Assembly (NCBI RefSeq): GCF_900112005.1
Contig: NZ_FOKK01000026.1
Span: forward strand, 1-54,592
DNA: 54,592 nucleotides
Source: Algoriphagus aquimarinus
GTDB lineage: Bacteria; Bacteroidota; Bacteroidia; Cytophagales; Cyclobacteriaceae
Direction of reading: 5' to 3'
Shown here: one piece after another, positions 16,445-25,986 of the stretch
Layout of the letters: the number at the start of each line of letters is the position of its first letter
How positions within the stretch are numbered: position 1 is the first letter of the stretch
Position numbers and translations under genes: made by a program
Notes under the pieces: model-generated
Database searches by the model: none
Told to the model about the DNA's origin: nothing
What the model saw: the letters and a program-made list of their open reading frames with translations, nothing else

Positions 16445-17161
16445 ATGTTAAGCGTAACTAATCTGGTAAAAACCTATGGCAAGCAAAATGCTGTCAACGA
16501 TATATCTTTCGAACTTCAGGGAGGAGAGGTAGTTGGGCTGCTTGGGCCAAATGGAGCTGGAAAAAGCACGACCATGAAGTGTATAGTAGGTTTACTTCGC
16601 AAAACCTCCGGAGAGATAACCCTGGGCGGGCACGACCATTTGAGTGTGGAGGCCAAGCGGCTTTTCAGTTATATTCCCGAAACACCTTATGTCTATGATT
16701 TGCTCACGGTGCAGGAGCATATGCAATTCGTAGCTCAGGCTTACGGAGTAAAAGAGTGGAGGGAGAAAGCCGATGAGTATTTGGAGCTATTTGAGTTAGC
16801 TGATAAAAAGGATAAACTCGGACGTGATTTATCCAAGGGCATGCGCCAAAAAGTATCGATTTGCTGTGCACTTCTTCCTGATCCTCAAGTATTATTTTTT
16901 GACGAGCCAATGATAGGCTTGGATCCAAAAGCAATCAAAAACACTAAGAAGATTTTTAAGCAGTTGAAAGAAGCAGGAAAGACAATCCTGGTCAGCACTC
17001 ACTTGATTGATAGTGTAGAGTCTATTGCAGACCGTATCATGATTTTGAAAGATGGGAATATTGTCGGAAATGACACCGTAGCTAATTTGAAGCGGCAATT
17101 TGTGCAGGGCGAAGGAACTACTTTGGAAGATCTGTTTTTAGAAATGACGAAAGATGAATGA
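16445..17161 (+). CDS. ABC transporter ATP-binding protein
   Basis: A 238-residue ABC ATPase with Walker A GPNGAGKST (about 34-42), signature LSKGMRQK (about 137-144), Walker B VLFFDEP (about 155-161) and the switch histidine in VSTHL. It resembles the CcmA/EcsA group that energises two-component exporters. It overlaps the following permease gene by 8 bases, and together they form a complete exporter. The substrate cannot be predicted. Confidence 0.95.
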   Translation: MLSVTNLVKTYGKQNAVNDISFELQGGEVVGLLGPNGAGKSTTMKCIVGLLRKTSGEITLGGHDHLSVEAKRLFSYIPETPYVYDLLTVQEHMQFVAQAYGVKEWREKADEYLELFELADKKDKLGRDLSKGMRQKVSICCALLPDPQVLFFDEPMIGLDPKAIKNTKKIFKQLKEAGKTILVSTHLIDSVESIADRIMILKDGNIVGNDTVANLKRQFVQGEGTTLEDLFLEMTKDE

Positions 17162-18794
17162 AATCCGACTGCTGTTCAGGAAGGATATTCTCATCCTGAT
17201 TAATAATATCAAGCTAATACTAAGAAATCCTCTTCGTCTTTTGCCGTATGCTGGAATTTTGGCCTATATATTTTTTATGTATTACCTGCGCCTCAAGGAC
17301 AGGGGCGATGAGGCTCCTGCGCAGGAAATGCCAGAATTGGATCTTAATGGTCTTCCTGAGGTAAATTTTGCAATGCAAAATATAGTTGGAGGAGTGACTA
17401 TTCTGGCTTTGGGACTTCTCATTTACCAGCTTTATAGCGCTACGAAAAATAACGTCAGCTTTTTCAAAATGGCGGATGTAAATCTGCTTTTCACTGCGCC
17501 AGTCAAGCCCGAGAATATTCTGATTTACTACATGGCCAGATCGATTTTGCCTTCTTTGGGAGGTGCTATCATCTTTGTGATTTACGGAGCTAGCCAAGCA
17601 ATAGACACTTTTGAGATGACTGTTGCGAATTTCATATTCCTGATACTCGCTTTTGCTTTGTTCTTTTTTATTGTTTCTCCCATCAAATTCCTGGTTTACA
17701 CGCTGAATACCAAGTATGATGTGATGGAATATATCCGTTCAGGTGTGATTGCCTTGGCGGTTTTACTCGTAGGAATTATAGTTGTTCCAGGGCTGATGGC
17801 AGAGAAATTCTGGCAAGGAATGTTTGCATGGATCACTTCCCCTTGGTTTGATTTCTTCCCAATTGTAGGATGGAGCCGCGGAATTGCGAGCTACCTTGTT
17901 CATGGGAATGCGATTATTTCGATCGGCTTTATTTTGCTCTATGGGGTATCTTATTTTGTGATTCTGAAATTGGTCATTCGCTTTGCTGGATATTATTATG
18001 AAGATGTGCTGGAGGCGACGAAGTCGAATGAAGAAAAGCTAGAGAAGGTAAAAGGCAAGAAGCAAGTTGGCGAGAGTTCCTACAGCTTGAATACTAAAAA
18101 GAAATTGGCGCTTCCAGATTTCGGAACTGGGGCAAAGGCTTTTTATTGGAGAAATTACGTACACAGTTCTCGGCAGGATTTTCATCCGCTGTTTGGGTTG
18201 TATTCTCTGATCATGGTGGCGATAGGACTAGTGCTTGCAGTACTTTCCTTATTCGAATGGTTTTCGCATTACTTCCTCTATGGCTATCTGCTGATTATGC
18301 TGTTTTTATATTTCTTTGCCGGAATAGGTAGAGCAAATGTAGGAGACCTGAAAAAGCCTTTTTTCATCCTTGTGCCCGCTACATGGGCTGCTAAATTCTG
18401 GAACATGATAAAGCTGGACATTCTTCAGATTTCCTTGTTTTGTGTCGCATTGATTGTTCCTTCTGTACTGATAGCTGGGTTAAACTGGTTTATAGTGCCT
18501 CTCTTTTTATTCGCAACTATAGAAGTTTATTTGATAGGTTTTGGTATTAATATTATTCCTCAAATCGCCTTGGATGAGGGCTGGGATAGAAAATTGATCA
18601 AGCCCTTTATGATAGGCGGAATAGTGCTTTTCGGTTTTGTTCCGGCATTTGCCTTCAGTATTGTCTCATTTATAGTTTCAAAGCAATTCGTCTGGGCGCT
18701 GTTTGGAGGAACCTTTGGGATGTTTTTCGTGGCGGCCATCTTGATGCATGTGACCTTAGATGTATTGAAGCAATTGGAATTTAAGGAGATTTAA
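17154..18794 (+). CDS. ABC transporter permease, putative exporter type
   Basis: A 546-residue polytopic membrane protein with about 10-12 hydrophobic helices in two halves separated by a charged loop (about residues 285-325, ATKSNEEKLEKVKGKK). The segment FFKMADVNLLFTAPVKPENIL is typical of the family annotated as putative ABC exporter permeases. The start overlaps the ATPase gene by 8 bases, and the pair is probably translated in a fixed ratio. The substrate is unknown. A long gap follows before the next gene. Confidence 0.88.
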   Translation: MNEIRLLFRKDILILINNIKLILRNPLRLLPYAGILAYIFFMYYLRLKDRGDEAPAQEMPELDLNGLPEVNFAMQNIVGGVTILALGLLIYQLYSATKNNVSFFKMADVNLLFTAPVKPENILIYYMARSILPSLGGAIIFVIYGASQAIDTFEMTVANFIFLILAFALFFFIVSPIKFLVYTLNTKYDVMEYIRSGVIALAVLLVGIIVVPGLMAEKFWQGMFAWITSPWFDFFPIVGWSRGIASYLVHGNAIISIGFILLYGVSYFVILKLVIRFAGYYYEDVLEATKSNEEKLEKVKGKKQVGESSYSLNTKKKLALPDFGTGAKAFYWRNYVHSSRQDFHPLFGLYSLIMVAIGLVLAVLSLFEWFSHYFLYGYLLIMLFLYFFAGIGRANVGDLKKPFFILVPATWAAKFWNMIKLDILQISLFCVALIVPSVLIAGLNWFIVPLFLFATIEVYLIGFGINIIPQIALDEGWDRKLIKPFMIGGIVLFGFVPAFAFSIVSFIVSKQFVWALFGGTFGMFFVAAILMHVTLDVLKQLEFKEI

Positions 18795-19103
18795 AAAAGT
18801 CGCAATGATCAGTGTTCGGTCGAAGCATTAGATCGAAATCTATAATTACGATTATCTGCTTTTTATTGTTTTGTAAATGGCCTCGGCAGCACTCTCCCTC
18901 CCCTCCATTAGGTTTCAATTTAACGGACACCGAGTGTATTCGAGGTGGAGCAAGTTGACTTTGGTTACTTGTAATTGCTATTATAAGTGTTTGTTAGTTT
19001 TCGGTTTTGAAATCGATCAACCGAATTTTATTCTGTTTTAAGTTCTTCGTAATCGCTTCACCAAGAAAAATCCTGTAATTTTGAGTTCCAATTTTAACCG
19101 ACT
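18795..19103. other. 309-base gap with one weak promoter candidate
   Basis: Between the ABC permease and the cystathionine beta-synthase-like gene. No ORF of interest, tRNA or strong hairpin was found. The only signal is a TAATTTTG box near its right end (19076-19083). Confidence 0.6.
19076..19083 (+). promoter_or_regulatory. -7 box candidate for the CBS-like gene
   Basis: TAATTTTG fits TAnnTTTG, 20 bases before the start codon. No clear -33 TTG stands 19 bases upstream, and it lacks the C that follows the box in the other promoters of this window. Confidence 0.3.
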
Positions 19104-20471
19104 ATGATTTATAACTCAATAATCGAAACCATCGGAAATACCCCGATGATCAGACTAAACAAGCTTGCGCAACATATCAAAGGGGATGTGCTGGTGAAGG
19201 TGGAATATTTCAATCCTGGTAACTCCATGAAAGATCGTATGGCGATCAAAATGGTGGAGGATGCCGAGAAAGCGGGTTTACTGAAACCAGGAGGAACGCT
19301 CATCGAAGGGACGTCTGGAAATACTGGAATGGGTCTGGCACTTGCGGCTATTGCAAAAGGCTATAAGTGTATTTTTACCATGGCAGACAAACAGTCAAAA
19401 GAGAAGATAGATATTCTTAAAGCCGTGGGGGCTGAAGTGATCGTTTGTCCTACAAACGTTTCACCTGAAGATCCTAGGTCCTATTATTCTATTGCGAAGA
19501 AATTGAATCAGGACATTCCTAATTCCTTTTACCCAAATCAATACGACAACTTATCTAACACAGCTGCTCACTATGAGACGACTGGCCCTGAGATTTGGAA
19601 TGATACAGAAGGCAAAATCACACATTACGCAGCCGGTGTAGGAACTGGCGGATCTATGTGCGGTACTGCAATGTATCTGAAAGAGCAGAATCCAAATGTG
19701 GTAACAGTGGGTATAGACACCTATGGCTCTGTATTCAAGAAATATAAGGAAACAGGCATTTTTGACGAAAAAGAGGTTTATCCATACCTGACTGAAGGGA
19801 TAGGCGAAGACATTCTTCCAAAGAATGTGAACTTCGATATGATCGATCATTTCGTCAAAGTCACTGATAAAGATTCTGCGGTAATGACTCGCAGATTGGC
19901 CAAAGAGGAAGGTTTATTTGTAGGATGGTCTTGTGGATCGGCTGTGCACGGAGCTTTGGAATGGGCCAAAGATAATCTGAAAGAAGGTGACCAGATGGTG
20001 ATTATTCTTCCAGATCACGGGACTCGCTATTTAGGAAAAGTATATAACGATGAGTGGATGAGAAACCACGGTTTCTTGGAGGATAAAACTTTCTCCACTG
20101 CACGTGACATCATTTCGCAGCGAAATGGAGCCTATACTTTGGTCTCTACGCTGAAAACTGACTCCGTAAAGGATGCAATTGGATTGATGAACAAGACTAG
20201 CGTTTCCCAGATTCCAGTGATGGAAAATGGCGAAGTGGTAGGATGCTTGACTGACAATAAATTGCTTGCCAGAATCATCGACAACCCATCCTTGAAAGAC
20301 GCTTTAGTAGCTGATGTAATGGAAGATTCCATGCATTTTGTGGCGCTGGATAGTACGCTGGACGTACTTTCTTCTATGGTAGAAAAAGAAAAGGCCGTAC
20401 TTGTACGAGATGTGCAGAATAAAATTCACATCATCACCAAGCATGATATTTTAGAAGCTTTTACTAAGTAA
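19104..20471 (+). CDS. cystathionine beta-synthase-like PLP enzyme with CBS domain pair
   Basis: A 455-residue fold-type II PLP enzyme. The PLP lysine is K43 in NPGNSMKDR, the phosphate-binding motif is EGTSGNTG, and the glycine loop GVGTGGSM and SCGSAVHG are typical of cystathionine beta-synthase and cysteine synthase. The C-terminal 130 residues form two CBS motifs (about 335-390 and 400-455), probably a regulatory adenosyl-binding module. There is no N-terminal heme domain. It likely condenses serine with homocysteine (transsulfuration), though O-acetylserine use cannot be excluded from sequence. It is monocistronic. Confidence 0.92.
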   Translation: MIYNSIIETIGNTPMIRLNKLAQHIKGDVLVKVEYFNPGNSMKDRMAIKMVEDAEKAGLLKPGGTLIEGTSGNTGMGLALAAIAKGYKCIFTMADKQSKEKIDILKAVGAEVIVCPTNVSPEDPRSYYSIAKKLNQDIPNSFYPNQYDNLSNTAAHYETTGPEIWNDTEGKITHYAAGVGTGGSMCGTAMYLKEQNPNVVTVGIDTYGSVFKKYKETGIFDEKEVYPYLTEGIGEDILPKNVNFDMIDHFVKVTDKDSAVMTRRLAKEEGLFVGWSCGSAVHGALEWAKDNLKEGDQMVIILPDHGTRYLGKVYNDEWMRNHGFLEDKTFSTARDIISQRNGAYTLVSTLKTDSVKDAIGLMNKTSVSQIPVMENGEVVGCLTDNKLLARIIDNPSLKDALVADVMEDSMHFVALDSTLDVLSSMVEKEKAVLVRDVQNKIHIITKHDILEAFTK

Positions 20472-20528
20472 AATTATTCATCTCTCTGCTGCCAATAACC
20501 ATAATTTTCTTGGTTTAGTAGGCAGGAA

Positions 20529-20605
20529 GACGGGAGACCGAAGACCGAATAGGCCTCTCCTATAGCTCTGAGGCTACTTCGGTCACCTGTCTTCGGTCTT
20601 CCGTC
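20529..20605. repeat. long imperfect palindrome, REP-like
   Basis: GACGGGAGACCGAAGAC (20529) pairs with GTCTTCGGTCTTCCGTC (20589) with one mismatch. The pairing continues inward through ACCGAA/TTCGGT and GCCTC/GAGGC, giving a 77-base hairpin. It has no T run and looks like an interspersed intergenic palindromic repeat rather than a plain terminator. Confidence 0.7.
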
Positions 20606-20663
20606 CGCTAAATCAAAGAAGAGAAGGTGATTCGCAACTTTGCGGATAATTATATAATTAAAA

Positions 20664-21320
20664 ATGAATCAAGATAAAATTCAACGGATCATTGATTCGG
20701 GAGTAGATTTTAATATTAAGGAAATACTTACAAAAGCCTGGGAAATGTTCAAATCCCGGGCTTTGTTTCATGTAGGTTATATGGTATTGATTGGGGCGAT
20801 TCAGGCTGCCTTTACCGTTTACCTTGCTGACTTCACTTTTCTATATTCCATCTTTTTAGCACCACCATTAGTTTGCGGATTTTATTTGGTCGCTAATCGC
20901 CAAAGTCAAAAGGAATACCTCGATTTTCAGAATTACTTCGATGGATTTAAGTATTGGTGGAATCTTATTTCCACCAATTTGATCAGTTCTATCTTCATCG
21001 TTGGCGGGATTATCCTCTTGATTATCCCTGGGATATACTTGCTGATAGGCTATATGTTCAGCTTATTGTTTGTGATTTTTGGAGGGTTTGATTTCTGGAC
21101 TTCTATGGAACTTAGCCGTAGGCTGGTTCACACCAATTGGTTGAAGTTCTTCTTATTTGCCTTGGCACTTATCGCGCTCAATATTTTCGGATTTCTATGC
21201 TTGATTGTTGGGTTATTCATCACGATTCCGATGACCTATTTGGCTGTTTATATTCTTTTTGAAGAACTAACAATAGATGCCATTGACGAAGAGCCAAAGG
21301 ATAACATTATTCATGTGTAA
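20664..21320 (+). CDS. polytopic membrane protein, unknown
   Basis: A 218-residue protein with about five to six hydrophobic segments (about 33-52, 60-76, 100-150 as a double span, 160-180 and 185-205) after a soluble 25-residue N-terminus (MNQDKIQRIIDSGVDFNIKEI). It resembles Bacteroidota membrane proteins of the DUF975-like type, but I cannot fix the family. A CAACTTTG box close to the -7 consensus sits at 20635. Its 3' end overlaps plsC by 14 bases, tail to tail. Confidence 0.7.
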   Translation: MNQDKIQRIIDSGVDFNIKEILTKAWEMFKSRALFHVGYMVLIGAIQAAFTVYLADFTFLYSIFLAPPLVCGFYLVANRQSQKEYLDFQNYFDGFKYWWNLISTNLISSIFIVGGIILLIIPGIYLLIGYMFSLLFVIFGGFDFWTSMELSRRLVHTNWLKFFLFALALIALNIFGFLCLIVGLFITIPMTYLAVYILFEELTIDAIDEEPKDNIIHV

Positions 21321-22035
21321 GAATCATGGCTTCTAGCCGTGATCTACATTTTTCTGTAAGCTCAGTTACGGCAGTTTCAGAAGATGTAGGTGGATCAATA
21401 GGCTTGGAGAAAGTGATTTTGACTTTGCCTGGACTGATCAATAGTGATCCCTTCTTCATGATACTGTCGGCTCCGATTACGGCGATAGGAAGTATAGGAA
21501 TGCCGGTTTCTACAGCAAGACGAAATGCGCCGGATTTGAAAGGTAATAGGGGCGCTTCCGTGTCATTTCTTGTTCCTTCAGGAGCTACTACTGCGGAGAT
21601 TCCCTTATTCAGAAAGGACACCAACCGATCTATACTTTTTCTTCTCGACTCGGCATCAGTTCTATCTACCCAGATGGCGACTTTTCCCACTACCCATCCG
21701 AAAAATGGAATTTTTGACAATTCCTTTTTTCCCAAAGCCCGTACCTGCTGAGGAATGGCTAAAGGAATTATTGCTGCATCTAAAAAAGAACGATGGTTGA
21801 ATATAAAGATATAGGGCTGTGTTCTGTCGACTAGCTCTCTTCCATGAAATTCGTATCGGATTCCGGATAGAAAAGACCAGGTTCTTGCCCAAATTCGAAT
21901 CAATAGAAAAGAGATTCTTCCTCCAGCAGGGCTGATACTTACAGGGATTACGATAAAAACGCCAAGGATCAGGAGCAGTGTGAAGAAGACAATAATAGAG
22001 TAAGTGGTAAATATTACTTGGATGACTTTTATCAT
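21307..22035 (-). CDS. plsC: 1-acylglycerol-3-phosphate acyltransferase, PlsC family
   Basis: A 242-residue membrane-bound acyltransferase that converts lysophosphatidic acid to phosphatidic acid. An N-terminal membrane segment (about 8-32) precedes the catalytic NHRSFLD (N80-D86, the HX4D motif) and the substrate-binding APEGTRND block (about 152-159), followed by the conserved PILPIAVIG region. Paralogues acting on ornithine or other lipids share these motifs, so substrate is inferred. It is convergent and overlaps the preceding membrane-protein gene by 14 bases. Confidence 0.92.
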   Translation of the reverse strand: MIKVIQVIFTTYSIIVFFTLLLILGVFIVIPVSISPAGGRISFLLIRIWARTWSFLSGIRYEFHGRELVDRTQPYIFIFNHRSFLDAAIIPLAIPQQVRALGKKELSKIPFFGWVVGKVAIWVDRTDAESRRKSIDRLVSFLNKGISAVVAPEGTRNDTEAPLLPFKSGAFRLAVETGIPILPIAVIGADSIMKKGSLLISPGKVKITFSKPIDPPTSSETAVTELTEKCRSRLEAMILTHE

Positions 22036-22089
22036 TCGAGAGAATTGGTAATTTTGGGTATAAATATAATCTTCACTCTTTGCTTGCTT

Positions 22090-22116
22090 AAGCCTCCGAG
22101 CGTTCGGAGGCTTTTT
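22090..22116 (+). terminator. intrinsic terminator in a divergent intergenic region
   Basis: AAGCCTCCGA / TCGGAGGCTT hairpin followed by TTTATTTTT on the plus strand. It lies between the starts of plsC (minus) and the GH30 gene (plus), where no plus-strand gene ends. Confidence 0.8.
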
Positions 22117-22196
22117 ATTTTTCGGCGTAAAGAGTCATTCTTTAAGTCAATCTGGGATATTTAATCCAAGTTATTAATAGTTTGAAGGGATGCTTT

Positions 22197-22204
22197 TAAG
22201 TTTG
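22197..22204 (+). promoter_or_regulatory. -7 box candidate for the GH30 gene
   Basis: TAAGTTTG followed by C, 23 bases before the start codon. A TTTG 12 bases upstream is too close for a normal -33 element, so strength is uncertain. Confidence 0.4.
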
Positions 22205-22227
22205 CCCTTTTTTTGAATGGATAGGAT

Positions 22228-23811
22228 ATGTTAATTAGAAATATGATGGAGAAAAGACTTCTTTCCAAGGCGCTTTATTTTGTGACCTGCTTTGTCTTAA
22301 TGGTCAATCAGAGCTGGGCACAGGAACAAGAGGGAAATGCAACCCTAAAAGAGACTTTAAAGATTAATGTAATCACTAATGAAACTCATCAGATGATTGA
22401 GCATTTTGGTGCTTCAGATGCTTGGTCGGCGCAGTTTGTAGGACTTTGGCCAGAGAAAAAAAAGAATGCAATCGCAGAATTGCTTTTTAGCAGTGAGGCT
22501 GATGCTCATGGAAATCCCAAGGGAATAGGACTGTCAATGTGGAGGTTTAATGCTGGTGCAGGAAGTGCTGAGCAAGGCGAGCAAAGTGGTATTCGGGACG
22601 AGTGGAGGAGAGCGGAGTCATTTCTGAATGCGGATGGAACCTATGACTGGAATAAGCAAGCTGGCCAAGTTTGGTTTGCCAAAGCCGCTAGAGCGCATGG
22701 AGTAGGCAATCTGTTGATTTTCCCAAATAGTCCTCCCGTATCTATGACCAAGACTGGAAAAGCTTACGCAAAGGATGGACAATCAAATTTGAAGGAGGAT
22801 AAGTATCCTGCTTTTGGCGAGTACCTAGCACAGGTTATTAAAGGGCTGAGTGAAAAAGGACTGAAGGTGGACTATGTGAGTCCGGTGAATGAACCACAGT
22901 GGGATTGGTCAGATGGAGGGCAGGAAGGAACGCCCTTCTGGAACAATGAAATAGCAGGAATTGCAAAAGCAGTAGACCAAGCGTTGGAGGAAAATAATCT
23001 AACGACGAAGATTGATATCGCCGAAGCTGGTAAAATTAATTATTTATATGAGCAAGCAGATAAGGAAGGGCGAGGGGAGCAGGTTACGAATTTCTTTAAT
23101 CCATCGTCTTCGAATTACATTGGTGATCTCAAGCATCTGAGTCGCACGATTTCAGCGCATAGTTATTTCACTACTTCTCCATACGAATCAGCAGTGGAGC
23201 AGCGAGCGAGTCTTAACGCTATGATTCAATCAGTCCCGGACCTTAAGTATTGGATGAGTGAATATTGCATATTGGGAGGTAATGGAGGAGAAATAAATGG
23301 TAATGGAAGGGATTTGGGGATTGAGCCGGCGCTTTATATAGCAAAGGTGATTCATAATGATCTCACGGTTTCGGATGCGAGTGCTTGGCATTGGTGGATT
23401 GCGATTTCACCTTATAACTATAAGGATGGCTTGATCTACATCGATAAGAACAAGGAAGACGGTGAATTTTATGAAAGCAAAATGCTCTGGGCGTTGGGTA
23501 ATTATAGCAGATTTATCCGCCCTGGATATCAACGTCTTTCAGTAGAAATAAATAGTCAAAAGCAGCAGTCGCCTGACTTGTTGGTTTCTGCTTACTCATC
23601 CGCTGATCAGCATGAAACGGTACTGGTTTTCGTGAATTCCGGAATTAAGGATGTAGAAGTGGGTTTGTTCGAGGACGGTGATTCCAAATCAATCAAGAGT
23701 CTTTACATCACTTCAAATGATAAGGATTTGGAAGCAGAAGTAATAGATGTATCAGTAAATAACATCGTTATTCCAGCCAGATCTATTGTGACAGCAGTGA
23801 CTGAGAGGTAG
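22228..23811 (+). CDS. secreted glycoside hydrolase, GH30-like
   Basis: A 527-residue exported enzyme with a signal peptide (hydrophobic core ALYFVTCFVLMVNQSWAQ; ATG at 22243 or 22246 are alternative starts). It shows a TIM-barrel followed by a beta-domain. The acid/base glutamate is probably E222 in SPVNEPQWDW and the nucleophile E345 in WMSEYCILG, as in GH30. The FGASDAW start, the LSMWRFNAGAGS strand and the WHWWIAISPYNYKDGL strand also fit. The substrate (beta-1,6-glucan, xylan or similar) is not decidable. No SusC/SusD pair is next to it, so it is not part of a visible polysaccharide utilisation locus. Confidence 0.85.
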   Translation: MLIRNMMEKRLLSKALYFVTCFVLMVNQSWAQEQEGNATLKETLKINVITNETHQMIEHFGASDAWSAQFVGLWPEKKKNAIAELLFSSEADAHGNPKGIGLSMWRFNAGAGSAEQGEQSGIRDEWRRAESFLNADGTYDWNKQAGQVWFAKAARAHGVGNLLIFPNSPPVSMTKTGKAYAKDGQSNLKEDKYPAFGEYLAQVIKGLSEKGLKVDYVSPVNEPQWDWSDGGQEGTPFWNNEIAGIAKAVDQALEENNLTTKIDIAEAGKINYLYEQADKEGRGEQVTNFFNPSSSNYIGDLKHLSRTISAHSYFTTSPYESAVEQRASLNAMIQSVPDLKYWMSEYCILGGNGGEINGNGRDLGIEPALYIAKVIHNDLTVSDASAWHWWIAISPYNYKDGLIYIDKNKEDGEFYESKMLWALGNYSRFIRPGYQRLSVEINSQKQQSPDLLVSAYSSADQHETVLVFVNSGIKDVEVGLFEDGDSKSIKSLYITSNDKDLEAEVIDVSVNNIVIPARSIVTAVTER

Positions 23812-23968
23812 TGTATGGACAGATTATCGTACGCAATTCGTTGTTCTAAATGATAGAGACTAAGATGATTGTACCTATATACGCCACGCGTAGACGGTAT
23901 TGAGAATCAGCCGCTCACATTTCCATTCCAAATTTTTGGCTAGAATTCCTCATTTGTCAATAATTCCC

Positions 23969-23976
23969 TACCTTTG
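23969..23976 (+). promoter_or_regulatory. rpsA promoter -7 box
   Basis: TACCTTTG followed by CAA, identical to the box of the actA operon, about 110 bases before the rpsA start. The -33 position is poorly conserved. The long leader could host autoregulation, as known for S1 in other bacteria. Confidence 0.5.
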
Positions 23977-24087
23977 CAATCCGTTCGAGTGAATGGAGTG
24001 TATTTGGCTTGCCTAATACATTGATTTACAACTAAAAACGATAGTTCGCTGACCCGAGGACTATTGCTATTCAGGGTTTGTACTATT

Positions 24088-25863
24088 ATGTCTAACAAAG
24101 AAGAATTTAACTGGGACAACTTCGAAACCAAAGGTTTTGGAGAAGGCTATTCCAAAGAACAGCGTGAGCAAATGGCTGCAATGTACGAAGGTACGTTGGG
24201 CGAGATCACTGAGAAAGAAGTAATCAAAGGCACTGTAGTAGGTGTTAATGACAAGGACGTAATCATCAACATCGGTTTCAAATCTGATGGATTGGTTCCT
24301 CTTTCTGAATTCAGAGATCTTGATGGCATCAAGCCAGGTGATATTGTAGAAGTATTCATCGAAGAGCAAGAAAACGCGCTTGGTCAGTTGATCCTTTCCC
24401 GTAAGAAAGCTAAGATCGTACGTGCATGGCAGGACATCGAAGATGCTCTTGAGAATGACAACGTGATCGAAGGTTTGGTGAAAAGAAGAACTAAAGGTGG
24501 TTTGATCGTAGATATCTACGGTGTAGAAGCATTCTTGCCAGGTTCTCAGATCGACGTGAAACCTATCAGAGATTTCGATATCTATGTAGGTAAGAAAATG
24601 GAAGTGAAAGTGGTGAAAATCAACCACGCAAATGATAACGTAGTAGTATCTCACAAAGTGTTGATCGAGAAGGATCTTGAGAAGCAAAAAGCTGAGATCC
24701 TAAACAACCTTGAGAAAGGTCAAGTATTGGAAGGTGTGATCAAAAACATGACCAATTTCGGTGTATTCATCGATCTAGGTGGTGTAGATGGTCTTCTTCA
24801 CATTACAGATATCTCTTGGGGACGTATCAATCATCCAGAAGAAGTATTGCAACTTGATCAGAAAGTTCAGATTGTGGTTCTTGACTTTGATGATGATAAG
24901 AAGAGAATTTCTTTGGGTATGAAGCAGCTTACTGCTCATCCTTGGGATTCTTTGGCTTCTAGCCTTGAAATCGGATCTAGAGTTAAAGGTAAGATCGTAA
25001 ACGTAGCTGACTACGGTGCGTTCCTTGAGCTTGCTCCAGGTGTTGAAGGTTTGATCCACGTTTCTGAAATGAGCTGGTCTCAGCATTTGAGAAATCCTGC
25101 TGACTTTGTGAAAGTAAGCGACGAAATCGAAGCTGTAGTATTGACTTTGGACAAAGACGACAGAAAAATGTCTCTTGGTATCAAGCAATTGACTGAAGAT
25201 CCATGGACTAAGAATGACATGGGTACTAAGTACGCTGTAGGTTCTAAGCACACAGGTGTGGTAAGAAACTTGACTAACTTCGGTCTATTCCTTGAATTGG
25301 AAGAAGGTATCGATGGTTTGGTTCACGTATCTGATCTTTCTTGGACTAAGAAAATCAAGCATCCATCTGAGTTTGTTAAAGTAGGAGATGAGCTACAAGT
25401 AGCTGTTCTTGAGCTTGACGTAGACAACAGAAGACTTGCTCTTGGTCATAAGCAATTGGAAGAAAATCCATGGGATACTTTCGAATCTGTATTCCCAATC
25501 GGATCAGTTCATAAGTGTACTGTAGTTTCTAAGAATGACAAAGGTGCAGTTCTTGAATTGCCTTACGGTCTTGAAGGATTTGCTACTGTGAAGAACTTGG
25601 AAAAAGAAGACGGATCTCAAGTAGAGGTTGGTGAGTCTTTGGATTTCAAAGTTTCTGAATTCTCTAAAGATGATAAGAGAATCGTTCTTTCTCACACTGC
25701 AATGTTCAGAGAAGATACTGCTAAGCCTGCTAAGAAAGAAGTTAAGAAGAAATCTGAATCAGGTTCTGCTTCTACTTCATCTTCTGCTCCAGCTGAGAAG
25801 TCTACTCTTGGTGACTTGGATGCATTGACTCAATTGAAAGAGCAAATGGAAGGAAAGAAGTAA
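24088..25863 (+). CDS. rpsA: 30S ribosomal protein S1
   Basis: A 591-residue protein made of six S1 (OB-fold) repeats beginning near residues 34, 119, 205, 290, 378 and 465, each with a G-x-V...G-x-F/L-I/V-D/E-L pattern (for example NMTNFGVFIDL, NVADYGAFLEL, NLTNFGLFLEL). The C-terminal 50 residues form a K/E/S-rich tail. S1 binds mRNA on the 30S subunit, which matters in Bacteroidota where Shine-Dalgarno sequences are rare. ATG 24088 (MSNKEEFNW) is chosen; an upstream TTG in frame adds eight unlikely residues. Codon use is strongly biased, as expected for high expression. Confidence 0.96.
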   Translation: MSNKEEFNWDNFETKGFGEGYSKEQREQMAAMYEGTLGEITEKEVIKGTVVGVNDKDVIINIGFKSDGLVPLSEFRDLDGIKPGDIVEVFIEEQENALGQLILSRKKAKIVRAWQDIEDALENDNVIEGLVKRRTKGGLIVDIYGVEAFLPGSQIDVKPIRDFDIYVGKKMEVKVVKINHANDNVVVSHKVLIEKDLEKQKAEILNNLEKGQVLEGVIKNMTNFGVFIDLGGVDGLLHITDISWGRINHPEEVLQLDQKVQIVVLDFDDDKKRISLGMKQLTAHPWDSLASSLEIGSRVKGKIVNVADYGAFLELAPGVEGLIHVSEMSWSQHLRNPADFVKVSDEIEAVVLTLDKDDRKMSLGIKQLTEDPWTKNDMGTKYAVGSKHTGVVRNLTNFGLFLELEEGIDGLVHVSDLSWTKKIKHPSEFVKVGDELQVAVLELDVDNRRLALGHKQLEENPWDTFESVFPIGSVHKCTVVSKNDKGAVLELPYGLEGFATVKNLEKEDGSQVEVGESLDFKVSEFSKDDKRIVLSHTAMFREDTAKPAKKEVKKKSESGSASTSSSAPAEKSTLGDLDALTQLKEQMEGKK

Positions 25864-25913
25864 GACGTTAGATTCTAGCTCTTAGAATCAAGACTTACTA
25901 CTTGACTATATTG

Positions 25914-25944
25914 AAAACGCCGACTGAAAAGTCGGCGTTTTTTT
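25914..25944 (+). terminator. rpsA terminator
   Basis: AACGCCGAC / GTCGGCGTT stem with a 6-base loop and a T run, about 50 bases after the stop codon. Confidence 0.9.
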
Positions 25945-25986
25945 GTTGAAAATAGTTTAACCAGAAAGAGCACAGAGGGTTCAATT

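Noticed and set aside
24064..24087. TTG start for rpsA eight codons upstream
   Set aside because: The added residues (MLFRVCTI) are unlike S1 N-termini; ATG 24088 begins the conserved MSNKEEF start.
24067..24687. 206-codon open frame on the minus strand opposite rpsA
   Set aside because: It is antisense to a clear S1 gene, driven by the biased codon use of rpsA, and its product has no family resemblance.
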